Of a stretch of DNA of 7,329 nucleotides, positions 1 to 5,974 are shown in pieces. A program made the translations under genes and the position numbers. The DNA is taken from NCBI GenBank assembly GCA_026388595.1, contig JAPLJM010000128.1, forward strand, positions 1 through 7,329, written 5' to 3'. The notes beneath the pieces were generated by a model, which searched no databases, was not told the DNA's origin, and saw only the letters and a list, made by a program, of their open reading frames with translations. The DNA comes from Deltaproteobacteria bacterium (GTDB lineage: Bacteria; Desulfobacterota; Syntrophia; Syntrophales; Fen-1087). How positions within the stretch are numbered: position 1 is the stretch's first letter; each line of letters opens with the position of its first letter.

Positions 1-213
1 CAGACTGGCGACCATGGCCAAAAGGCCGACAATTTGATAGTTCTCGCTGATTTCTTCCAGGAATTGCTGATATTGAAAGAGTGTTTTGGTCTGTGCCCCT
101 GCACACATGCTTTTCCAGGGGAGCGCTGTTTTTATGCCCTCCCGGTTATCTGCCGGTGTGATTCCCATTTGAACCAAAAGGCTTGATGATGCTATCCTAT
201 TTTCATCCTCCAT
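1..213 (-). CDS. Unrecognised protein, N-terminal 71 codons only (runs off left edge)
   Basis: Reading the minus strand from the ATG at 211-213 gives 71 uninterrupted codons to the left edge. The protein begins MEDENRIASSSLLVQMG and continues through an ALPWKSMCAGAQTKT stretch and a FQYQQFLEEISENYQ stretch to a more hydrophobic end, GLLAMVASL. It has no signal peptide, so a cytoplasmic protein is likely. The start is chosen because GGAGG (plus-strand 219-223) lies 5 nt upstream. An in-frame ATG at 226-228 would place this ribosome site inside the gene and has no site of its own. I do not recognise the family, and too little is present to assign a function. It is divergent from the AMIN-TPR gene across a 322-bp AT-rich gap, so it heads a transcription unit leaving the window. 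Confidence 0.6.
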   Translation of the reverse strand, partial: MEDENRIASSSLLVQMGITPADNREGIKTALPWKSMCAGAQTKTLFQYQQFLEEISENYQIVGLLAMVASL

Positions 214-364
214 GACAACCTCCCTCATATGCTGCTTATAGTTAGTGTGACCAATATGGCCTCGGATACAATAATAAAAAAACACCAATTACTGTTTATC
301 ATAACATCTTTTATTTATTCAACTTAATAATAATTGAAAAATTCTATTTGTAAAGATAAAAAAG

Positions 365-409
365 GAACGTCAGTTTAACAGGATCATCAGAGAATGATTC
401 CTCACGTTC
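365..409. repeat. Nested inverted repeats upstream of the AMIN-TPR promoter
   Basis: The outer arms GAACGT (365-370) and ACGTTC (404-409) are perfect complements. Inside them GGATCAT (381-387) pairs with ATGATTCC (394-401) apart from one bulged T, around the loop CAGAGA. The element ends about 65 bp before the -10 at 474. It could be a hairpin or a protein-binding dyad; the arms are short, so chance is possible. Confidence 0.3.
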
Positions 410-450
410 AGAAGCCATCATATAGAGGGATGATTATTTTTACTTTTTTC

Positions 451-479
451 TGGTTAGGGGGCTTCGGAGATGGTATAAT
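451..479 (+). promoter_or_regulatory. Extended -10 promoter for the AMIN-TPR gene
   Basis: TATAAT at 474-479 is a perfect -10 hexamer preceded by TG at 471-472, giving the extended form TGnTATAAT. The -35 position at 17-bp spacing (451-456, TGGTTA) matches poorly, as is common for extended -10 promoters. The predicted start near 486 leaves a leader of about 50 nt. Confidence 0.6.
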
Positions 480-535
480 CACCAAAAATTAGCTGTTGTT
501 GATTTGTAAATGACACTTTTTCAGGAGGCAATCCT

Positions 536-1408
536 ATGAAAACCAGGCATTGTTTTTTAACATGGTTAGCTGTGCTTTTTGTATTAAGCTCATTCGGCCA
601 TTGTCTGGCTGAAGATCAGGCAACAACATTGAACATTAAGGAAATTGTTCTAAAAATTCACAAAGGCGGCGAAGAAGCGGTTGCCGTCCTGTGCACCCGT
701 TCCTGTGTTCCCACGTTATCTGGTCTTGAAGGAAATAAACCAAGGATCATCATGGACTTTGCGGATGTTTCTTATATAGAGTCCAAGTATCGCAACATTC
801 CTGTATCCGGTAAATATGTTAAAGTAATAAGGAGTTATTTAGATCCTGCATCAAAAAAACTCAGGGTCGTGCTGGATATGGACCCATCGAGGCATTATGT
901 CGTTCGTCCGACAGAAGACCAGACAGCCCATGCGTATTCCCTTTTAATATCTGAAACGCCGCCGGTAAAAGGCAAGTACGTAAAAAAATCCCCTGGCGCA
1001 TTGGGCGGTCGAATATCCATCATGGATCAGGGACGCAAGCCGATGGCTAAAGAGGTGAAGCCAGCGGAAACCGTCGCAAAAACTGCACCGGTCGGTGTGG
1101 AAACAGTCGTAAGACATGCACCTGTCAGTGTCGACAGCTCCACAGAGGATAAGATTTCAGTGGAGAGAGGGCGATCCCAGATGAATGCCGGCAATTATGC
1201 CGGCGCCATCAACACGTTTACGGATATGATTGCCAGGAATCCCAAAGATGGCCTACCCTATCGCCTGCGCGGCAACGCTTACCAAAACATGGGAGATCGG
1301 CAGAAGGCTGTCGCGGACTGGACCACGGCCGCGAGGCTGGGCAACGAAATTGCACAGTCATATTTGGACTATATGCAAATCAAATGGAAAGAAGTGCCCA
1401 AACCTTAA
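536..1408 (+). CDS. Secreted AMIN-domain protein with C-terminal TPR repeats
   Basis: This 290-residue protein starts with an export signal: basic MKTRH, a hydrophobic core at about residues 7-20, and likely cleavage after Ala25 (CLA-ED). Residue 23 is Cys, but His22 before it breaks a lipobox, so a soluble periplasmic protein is more likely than a lipoprotein. Residues about 33-140 resemble an AMIN domain, with the repeated strand pattern RIIMDFADV (70-78) and LRVVLDMD (109-116). AMIN domains target envelope proteins such as AmiC and secretin pilots to peptidoglycan. A Pro/Val/Lys-rich linker (about 141-203) leads to two TPR-like helical pairs (about 206-239 and 240-273), usually protein-binding. 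A CxxxC pair (Cys53, Cys57) could form a disulfide after export. AGGAGG at 523-528, 7 nt from the ATG, supports the start. No enzymatic domain is present, so it is probably an envelope scaffold; the exact partner is unknown. Confidence 0.8.
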   Translation: MKTRHCFLTWLAVLFVLSSFGHCLAEDQATTLNIKEIVLKIHKGGEEAVAVLCTRSCVPTLSGLEGNKPRIIMDFADVSYIESKYRNIPVSGKYVKVIRSYLDPASKKLRVVLDMDPSRHYVVRPTEDQTAHAYSLLISETPPVKGKYVKKSPGALGGRISIMDQGRKPMAKEVKPAETVAKTAPVGVETVVRHAPVSVDSSTEDKISVERGRSQMNAGNYAGAINTFTDMIARNPKDGLPYRLRGNAYQNMGDRQKAVADWTTAARLGNEIAQSYLDYMQIKWKEVPKP

Positions 1409-1536
1409 AATATTGCCTGTCCAATAACCGGAAGAACGCCCACAGGTGAGCTTTGCTGAAGCAACGCACCTTGTGTTGATGTTTCTGGCACAGGCGCCGG
1501 GTTTCTGGAAGAGGGGTTGGGTGGTGCAGCGGAAAT

Positions 1537-1564
1537 GATCAGGGGGCTTATCCGCCCCCTGATC
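1537..1564. terminator. Perfect 11-bp hairpin between convergent genes
   Basis: The arms at 1537-1547 and 1554-1564 (GATCAGGGGGC and its exact complement) flank the 6-nt loop TTATCC. The stem is strong, with seven G-C pairs in a run next to the loop. It lies 128 bp after the AMIN-TPR stop codon and 63 bp past the VWA-OmpA stop, so it can serve both convergent genes. Neither strand has a real U-tract after the stem, so termination may be Rho-assisted, or the hairpin may protect 3' ends. Confidence 0.6.
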
Positions 1565-1587
1565 GACCTCTATCTCAAAGAGTTACC

Positions 1588-1608
1588 GCCGATTTAGAGG
1601 AAATCGGC
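1588..1608. terminator. Second convergent hairpin, 8-bp perfect stem
   Basis: GCCGATTT (1588-1595) and AAATCGGC (1601-1608) are perfect complements around the loop AGAGG. The stem lies 19 bp beyond the VWA-OmpA stop codon. On that strand the bases after the stem are not U-rich. On the plus strand a T-rich run begins only about 17 nt later. It is probably part of the shared transcription stop, less certain than the first hairpin. Confidence 0.45.
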
Positions 1609-1627
1609 TTCTGAATCTGGAGCAGTT

Positions 1628-2848
1628 TTATTTTTTAATCATGTATTCTACTGCGGCTTCAACCCTTCGGTTTTGCTGTCGCCCCTCTTTGGTTGAATTG
1701 GTGGCGATTGGTTTGGAAAGACCGTAACCTATCGCTTTGACCCTGGTGGAAGCGATATTGAATTTTTTGACCATCGTGTCTTTTATCGCTTCCGCGCGCT
1801 TCTGGGAAAGCTTCTCGTTGTACTGCTTTCCGCCGATATTGTCCGTATGCCCTTCGACGACGATGTTCAGGTCAGGGTATTTCTTCATGACATCGGCCAG
1901 ATTCTCAATTTCCTTATAGTACTTTGGCTTTACCACAGCTTTGTTGAAATCGAATTCCACAAGCAATTTTGCCCGTCCCTTTTCGATGATCTTCTGCTCA
2001 ACCTCCGTTGCTGCCGCGGGCGCCTTTTTCATTTCTTCCATTGTGGCCGCTGCCTCAGGTGCCTTTTTCATTCCCTCCATGGGGGCCGGAGCGGCCTGCT
2101 TTACAGGTTCTTCACGCTTTACATCCAGAAAGACCTGCTCTACAAAATCTGCCATGCCCGCCGCCGTGGAGATGCTGTCTCCCGTTACCATAAAACCGCA
2201 CTGGCCTGCATTGGCGATTTTCTTCATCAGTTCCCGGCCCTTCAAGTTATCCCCGAGGTGGACCGTGTAAATACAGATCCTGTCTCCGTAAGTGCTTTTC
2301 ATTCTCTCCGCCGCCGCGACCGGTGCGTAATTGTCCATGTCTTCGCCATCGCTGAAGGCAATGAGGGCCATCCGGCGCGACTGGGATTGGGATCGCAGGT
2401 CAACCGTAGCGCTATCAAAGGCCTCATCCAAGGGGCTGAAACCCGCTCCCATCTTATAAGGCGCTACCGCCTTCGTCAAAGCTGGTTTCGAGTAATTCAT
2501 GTCCCAGAAAAATGTTTTTGAGTAGGCATCCCAGAAGAACGTCAACTCGCCGAAAGTCCGGAGCGCCGCCGTCAGTTTCAGGTTGGGAATCGTATCTTCA
2601 AAAAGTTTAATCAGATCCTTCTGCTGGTTCAGTTTGGTATTGTTCTTGTAGATGTCGTTCATTGAAAGTGTCGCATCAAAGAGGACCATGAAGGTATCCA
2701 CCTTCTTCACGTACTGGCCGGATGCGACTTTAGGGTTGAGGTCTACCGCATTGATGGCAGCGCTGGCCTGCTGCGGTGTGGCGAACGCCAGAAACAGTGC
2801 GAACATCAAGAATGTAAATACGATCCGGTAATTTTTTTTGCGATCCAT
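1628..2848 (-). CDS. Secreted VWA-OmpA fusion, peptidoglycan-anchored envelope protein
   Basis: This 406-residue protein has an N-terminal signal peptide (KKNYR, then a long hydrophobic core, cleavage after Ala30 in ASA-A). Residues about 50-245 form a von Willebrand A fold. The metal-site motif is DATLS (58-62), a variant of DxSxS, with Ser138 in GFSPL where Thr is usual and Asp167 in FSDGED. Residues 246-290 are an Ala/Pro/Met-rich linker with a duplicated block. Residues about 293-406 are an OmpA C-terminal domain: FDFNKAVVKP, VEGHTDNIGG, LSQKRAEAI and NRRVEA. Asp336 and Arg351 are 15 residues apart, the spacing of the diaminopimelate-binding pair in characterised OmpA domains. The expected role is to bind a protein ligand in the periplasm while held on peptidoglycan. 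AAGGAGG (2853-2859) sits only 4 nt from the ATG. The gene converges on the AMIN-TPR gene. The domain calls are firm; the ligand is unknown. Confidence 0.88.
   Translation of the reverse strand: MDRKKNYRIVFTFLMFALFLAFATPQQASAAINAVDLNPKVASGQYVKKVDTFMVLFDATLSMNDIYKNNTKLNQQKDLIKLFEDTIPNLKLTAALRTFGELTFFWDAYSKTFFWDMNYSKPALTKAVAPYKMGAGFSPLDEAFDSATVDLRSQSQSRRMALIAFSDGEDMDNYAPVAAAERMKSTYGDRICIYTVHLGDNLKGRELMKKIANAGQCGFMVTGDSISTAAGMADFVEQVFLDVKREEPVKQAAPAPMEGMKKAPEAAATMEEMKKAPAAATEVEQKIIEKGRAKLLVEFDFNKAVVKPKYYKEIENLADVMKKYPDLNIVVEGHTDNIGGKQYNEKLSQKRAEAIKDTMVKKFNIASTRVKAIGYGLSKPIATNSTKEGRQQNRRVEAAVEYMIKK
2006..2080 (-). repeat. Tandem duplicated linker block inside VWA-OmpA
   Basis: The linker contains MEGMKKAPEAAAT (residues 257-269) followed directly by MEEMKKAPAAAT (270-281). 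The two copies are also similar in DNA, pointing to slippage or a short tandem duplication. Copy number may vary between strains, changing the reach between the VWA and OmpA domains. Confidence 0.7.
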
Positions 2849-2958
2849 GTTTCCTCCTTATCATCCTCTGCATCTTGTTAGTGATTATTATTATTCCTCC
2901 GAAAAATACTTCGGAATCCGCTTCTATCAGGGCATGTGACGCATCGACTCAATAGATG

Positions 2959-3003
2959 GGTTCCTGCATATCACTTTACTCTTCAGCAGTCAAGGCAGGA
3001 ACC
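2959..3003 (-). repeat. 9-bp inverted repeat in the VWA-OmpA leader
   Basis: GGTTCCTGC (2959-2967) and GCAGGAACC (2995-3003) are perfect complements separated by 27 nt. CCTGCATA also occurs directly repeated at 2963-2970 and 3002-3009. If transcription starts near 3049, the element sits in the middle of a roughly 200-nt leader. It matches no riboswitch I know. Confidence 0.4.
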
Positions 3004-3055
3004 TGCATACGAGACCCTGCCATGCTAAACAATTTTATGCAACCACCGATTTTTA

Positions 3056-3084
3056 AAACTAAATATTAGTCCAGATCAAGTCAA
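3056..3084 (-). promoter_or_regulatory. Possible promoter of the VWA-OmpA gene
   Basis: Read on the minus strand, TTGACT (3079-3084) matches five of six -35 bases. At 17-bp spacing the -10 position holds TAGTTT (3056-3061), only three of six. The flanks are strongly AT-rich. The -35 is good and the -10 weak, so this is tentative. Confidence 0.35.
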
Positions 3085-3199
3085 GAAAAAAATGTAAAAT
3101 TTTTTTATCGTCTTGCTGCCATGTCTGTATGTTATCCTAATACAGTCGTTTTTTAAAAATTCCCCCCCTTGAGAAAAATACATCCCAGTGGCTCAAATC

Positions 3200-4144
3200 T
3201 TATATTCGAGAGTTTGCTGTTTTCATCACGATCGGGGATGGTTCGGTAATTGTTTCGTCATAGGGATGTGTGTTTCGTCGGTACAGTTTTTTCAGGCGCT
3301 TGACATATTCACGCGTTTCCGGATAAGGCGGTATTCCAAGATAACGGTCCACTGCTTTTTCTCCGGCATTGTAGGCGGCCGCTGCGAACTCTATGTTCCC
3401 GCGATAATAGGACAACAACCATTTCAGGTATCTGATCCCCCCCCTGATGTTCTGGGAGGCATCGAAAGCATTCTTCACGTTGAATCGCTCGGCGGTTTTA
3501 GGGATCAGCTGCATCAATCCCATCGCACTTTTTGGTGACTGTGCCTTTGTCTGAAAGGCGGATTCCACGGTTATGATGGAAAGCACGAATTTTGGATCGA
3601 TCTCATACCAGTCCGAGATTTTATTCGCCAAATCAACAATCCATATTTTGTTTTCGGGTAAGGATTCAAGATAGATGTCAATTGGGTCGGGATGGATGGT
3701 TGGAGCAAGTACAAGTACAGGAATTGGCCGTTTATCAGGCAATGTTTCTGATGTTACACACGCGGGCAGTATCTGGGATTTGAAGTTGACGGTCTCCAGC
3801 ATGTCGAAAGCTTTGCGGTGTCCCTGTTGGCTGGCCATCGAAAACATCGATGCGGCAAATGCCCTGTTTTCCGGCACGCCTTTGCCGAAAGCGTACAGCA
3901 TTCCGAGTCTGTACTGCGCTTCGATGCTTCCCAACCTGGACGCTTCGCAATACAGGGCTGCTGCCTGCCAGAAGTCATCGTGGCTCTCGACAGAGGCTTC
4001 ATAGCCCGAGGCTTTCAGCATAATTGCGTTTAACTTATGACCTCCTTCACCCACCTCAGACGATGCCACATCTGAGGCGGCTGCAAACGTCATGAAGATG
4101 AACACCAAGCAGAAAAGAACAACCCTGAATGTATTACACCACAC
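3200..4144 (-). CDS. Secreted lytic transglycosylase, Sel1 repeats plus SLT domain
   Basis: This 314-residue protein cleaves the MurNAc-GlcNAc bond of peptidoglycan, by family. The start codon is GTG (4142-4144), chosen because it begins a signal peptide (residues 1 to about 24, hydrophobic core VVLFCLVFIFMTFAAA). The frame stays open upstream without a better start. The ribosome site is weak (TAAGG, 3 nt away), suggesting modest translation. Residues about 57-116 are two Sel1-type helical repeats (AAALYCEASRLG, AQYRLGMLYAFGKGV). Residues about 158-290 are the SLT fold, with catalytic Glu194 in ITVESAF, then SAMGLMQLIP (206-215), NIRGGIRYL (232-240) and AAYNAGEKAV (256-265). The arrangement resembles family-1 SLT enzymes, with Sel1 repeats replacing the large Slt70 superhelix. 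It has no lipobox, so it is probably periplasmic and soluble. It diverges from the PHA depolymerase gene. Confidence 0.88.
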   Translation of the reverse strand: MWCNTFRVVLFCLVFIFMTFAAASDVASSEVGEGGHKLNAIMLKASGYEASVESHDDFWQAAALYCEASRLGSIEAQYRLGMLYAFGKGVPENRAFAASMFSMASQQGHRKAFDMLETVNFKSQILPACVTSETLPDKRPIPVLVLAPTIHPDPIDIYLESLPENKIWIVDLANKISDWYEIDPKFVLSIITVESAFQTKAQSPKSAMGLMQLIPKTAERFNVKNAFDASQNIRGGIRYLKWLLSYYRGNIEFAAAAYNAGEKAVDRYLGIPPYPETREYVKRLKKLYRRNTHPYDETITEPSPIVMKTANSRI

Positions 4145-4263
4145 TTGCCTTAACCTTGACGATTGCCTGAATATCGTCGTCCTCTCGATGGATTTTACCA
4201 GGCAGCCTCTGGCGTCTTCTCCGGTCAGCGTGATCTGGTAATGTATTGATTATTGGCGGCGGA

Positions 4264-4293
4264 AGCATAGGACAAGACGGTCTTGTATGTCAA
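4264..4293 (-). promoter_or_regulatory. Promoter of the lytic transglycosylase gene
   Basis: Read on the minus strand, a perfect TTGACA -35 (4288-4293) is followed at 18-bp spacing by TATGCT (4264-4269), four of six -10 bases. The predicted start near 4257 leaves a leader of about 113 nt before the GTG. A palindrome fills most of the spacer. Confidence 0.55.
4272..4286. promoter_or_regulatory. Perfect 15-bp palindrome, probable repressor operator
   Basis: ACAAGAC and GTCTTGT are exact complements around a single central base. The element lies wholly between the -35 and -10 of the transglycosylase promoter, where a bound dimer would block RNA polymerase. The size and symmetry suit a TetR-type helix-turn-helix dimer, but that is inference. 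No regulator gene lies in this window. As an RNA hairpin it could not fold, because the loop is one base. Confidence 0.5.
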
Positions 4294-4372
4294 TGAAAAA
4301 TGTGAAACAAAATGCGTTTCCCTACTGGCAGTGACGCAGAAATATAAATATGATGCGGTGCAACATGATTTC

Positions 4373-4401
4373 TTGACAAAGTCTCTCCCCGTTACTATAT
4401 C
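4373..4401 (+). promoter_or_regulatory. Promoter of the PHA depolymerase gene
   Basis: A perfect TTGACA (4373-4378) is followed by a 17-bp spacer and TATATC (4396-4401), four of six -10 bases. Transcription would start near 4408, giving an unusually long leader of about 130 nt. Confidence 0.6.
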
Positions 4402-4425
4402 AACCACCAAGCAGGATATTTTAAA

Positions 4426-4521
4426 ATGCAACAAACAACAATTGCACGACAATTGATACTGCCGGACGCAGAGAGGGATTTCCGCAGGGAGGTTCCTCTT
4501 AATTTGAATAAGATTCAGTAG
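4426..4521 (+). CDS. Candidate 31-residue leader ORF before the PHA depolymerase
   Basis: An ATG at 4426-4428 opens 31 codons ending in TAG at 4519-4521, 17 nt before the depolymerase ATG. The protein begins MQQTTIARQLILPDAERD and ends in LNLNKIQ; it is polar and charged with no signal or membrane segment. AGGA (4413-4416) lies 9 nt upstream, an acceptable but weak ribosome site. It falls wholly within the predicted leader transcript. It could be a regulatory leader peptide, a small protein, or a chance ORF. I do not recognise it. Confidence 0.3.
   Translation: MQQTTIARQLILPDAERDFRREVPLNLNKIQ
4438..4455. repeat. Paired ACAATTG site in the depolymerase leader
   Basis: ACAATTG occurs at 4438-4444 and again at 4449-4455, with centres 11 bp apart, one helical turn. 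Each contains the palindrome CAATTG, so the pair also reads as an inverted repeat. It lies 30-48 bp downstream of the predicted transcription start, where a bound repressor would act as a roadblock. Confidence 0.35.
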
Positions 4522-4538
4522 GGAATAGAGAGGATAAA

Positions 4539-5954
4539 ATGCCCACTTCATTTTTGACCGCTGTCCCCCAAGTGGTAAACAGCATGGAAATCGCGAAACT
4601 ACCCATCAAGACCAGTTCAACCATCGCCGAGCTGAGCGATCAGCTCCTGTCCTATGAATTCGAGCTGATCAAAGATATCAACGATACGGGGTGGTCCGCC
4701 ACCCGCCATTTTCTGCCCTGGACGGGACCGTTCTATCAGAAAACCTTTGCCGATCTCTTCGGGATCTGCCATGAGAGCACGGACAGTCTGATCGGGCTGG
4801 TTCGGGATAACGTCACGAATCATATCAGCCGTTTCCATCAGGAACGGCAGGGTGAGCTGGAGTTCATCAGCCTTTTTACCGATGAATTGCCACCTCAGGA
4901 CTGGATCATCCGGAGCGAGCACCGGCGGGAATTGTTGGATCTGCCCAGTCTCAAACTGATCGATATTTCCGCAGACCTCCCGCACGCAATCCAGAATTAT
5001 ACGGTTGTATTTGCGCCCCGTGCCGGCCATCACTCCAACATTGCAGAACAGGTCGCCGTTTACATGCGGGATCAGGGGATGACCCGCATGGCGGTGGTGG
5101 AGCAGAAATGCGCCGAGGACATTCCGCTTTACGTCAACGGCCAGCGACATCATGAAGATTTTGAGAGCCAGATCGATCAGTACCGACAGATTCTCGAACA
5201 CGTCCGGACCCTGACCGGTCATCCCGCCCATCTGGTGGCGATCTGTCAGCCGGGGCCGCTGCTGCTGCTGACCCTGATTCTACACCCGGAACTGGGAAAG
5301 ACATTCGGATCTGCCGGCTCGCCAATGCACACGGAAGGGGAAAGTGGGTATCTGACCGATTTTGCGCGGAACATGGGGGAGAATTATATCGATAATATGA
5401 TCGCTCTGTTCTGCCATACCGTTTCTGATGAGCATGTGGGGGTCGGCCGCAAATGCTTTGACGGGCGCCTGCAGGTTCTCGGTTTTTATCTGCTGGGGAT
5501 GGATCAGCACATGGCCAATTTCAAGAATCTGCTCTCGGACCTGAAGGAAGGAAACCGTCCGTCAGCGGAGCGCCAGAAGGTATTTTACCAGTGGTATAAT
5601 TATGTGCATCATTTCCCCGCCAGTTTTATCCGGGACACCTATAAAAGGATCTTTATCCGGAATGAACTGATCCGCGGCACTCTTAATATCGGCGGGCGCA
5701 CGATCGGGATTAAGGACTATCCTGTCGGGACGCCCATCTGGGCGATCGGAGGCAAGGAAGACCAGATCGCGCCGCCCCTCCAGGCCACCGGACATATGGA
5801 CTTCATTGATGGTATTGCGCCGGAGGACAAATTGACGCTCATCTGTGAAGGCGGTCACATGGGCCTGTTCCGCTCGAATAGAATCCTCCGGGATTATTAC
5901 AGCCGGATTGTCCGGTTTCTTCTGGACCGCAGCGACATACAGGCGGGTGAATGA
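4539..5954 (+). CDS. phaZ: Intracellular PHA depolymerase-like alpha/beta hydrolase (PhaZ family)
   Basis: This 471-residue protein has no signal peptide, which fits an enzyme acting on PHA granules inside the cell. Residues about 150-465 resemble the PhaZ depolymerases: the strand and loop VVFAPRAGHH (156-165), the nucleophile motif AICQP with Cys236 in place of the usual serine, GGKED with Asp408, and EGGHMGLF with His440. From memory, the Ralstonia eutropha PhaZ triad is Cys183, Asp355 and His388; the Cys-Asp distance of 172 is identical here and Asp-His differs by one. The expected reaction is hydrolysis of stored hydroxyalkanoate polymer. The N-terminus carries roughly 50 residues more than that enzyme. 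GAGAGGA (4528-4534) sits 4 nt before the ATG; Met16 has no ribosome site. No synthase or phasin is in the window. A related PHA-synthase-like hydrolase is the main alternative. Confidence 0.78.
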   Translation: MPTSFLTAVPQVVNSMEIAKLPIKTSSTIAELSDQLLSYEFELIKDINDTGWSATRHFLPWTGPFYQKTFADLFGICHESTDSLIGLVRDNVTNHISRFHQERQGELEFISLFTDELPPQDWIIRSEHRRELLDLPSLKLIDISADLPHAIQNYTVVFAPRAGHHSNIAEQVAVYMRDQGMTRMAVVEQKCAEDIPLYVNGQRHHEDFESQIDQYRQILEHVRTLTGHPAHLVAICQPGPLLLLTLILHPELGKTFGSAGSPMHTEGESGYLTDFARNMGENYIDNMIALFCHTVSDEHVGVGRKCFDGRLQVLGFYLLGMDQHMANFKNLLSDLKEGNRPSAERQKVFYQWYNYVHHFPASFIRDTYKRIFIRNELIRGTLNIGGRTIGIKDYPVGTPIWAIGGKEDQIAPPLQATGHMDFIDGIAPEDKLTLICEGGHMGLFRSNRILRDYYSRIVRFLLDRSDIQAGE

Positions 5955-5974
5955 TCCGACCACCCATCATCGGT

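Larger units (their letters stand above)
214..535. other. Divergent AT-rich intergenic region
   Basis: This 322-bp gap separates the partial minus-strand gene from the AMIN-TPR gene. The middle (about 265-365) is very AT-rich. It holds a nested inverted repeat at 365-409 and an extended -10 promoter for the AMIN-TPR gene, both listed separately. I found no convincing -35/-10 pair for the leftward gene and no ORF with a ribosome site. Confidence 0.6.
2849..3199. other. Leader and promoter region of the VWA-OmpA gene
   Basis: This 351-bp gap lies between two minus-strand genes. Besides the promoter and inverted repeat listed separately, it has a small hairpin at 2898-2915 (TCCGAA / TTCGGA in minus-strand reading, loop GTATTT), close to a second purine-rich GGAGGA run. 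Another weak dyad lies at 3125-3145 (CTGTAT / ATACAG), followed by six T only on the plus strand, so it would stop antisense rather than transglycosylase transcripts. No strong terminator for the upstream transglycosylase gene is visible. I see no ORF with a ribosome site. Confidence 0.5.
4145..4538. other. Divergent control region, transglycosylase / PHA depolymerase
   Basis: This 394-bp region holds a promoter facing each way, with the two -35 boxes about 80 bp apart. It also has a perfect palindrome in the leftward promoter, a paired CAATTG site and a small ORF in the rightward leader; each is listed separately. The divergent arrangement would let one regulator see both genes, but each dyad lies clearly on one gene's side. 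Confidence 0.6.

Noticed and set aside
1..213. Idea that the partial left-edge gene is a phasin
   Set aside because: Suggested only by the PHA depolymerase 4 kb away; the visible residues lack any recognisable phasin feature.
1847..2521. 224-codon plus-strand ORF opposite VWA-OmpA
   Set aside because: It lies wholly antisense to a gene with clear domains. Its composition (His, Arg, Cys-rich) is that of a shadow frame.
3005..3030. Possible sigma-54 site on the minus strand (TGGCA ... TGCA)
   Set aside because: The GG-to-GC distance is 3 bp too long for the sigma-54 consensus.
4225..4551. 108-codon minus-strand ORF across the divergent control region
   Set aside because: It overlaps both promoters and the depolymerase start, has no ribosome site, and is Cys/Ser/Tyr-rich with no recognisable fold. 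A chance ORF.
4617..5231. 204-codon minus-strand ORF opposite the depolymerase
   Set aside because: Antisense shadow of a gene with an intact catalytic triad; no motif or ribosome site of its own.
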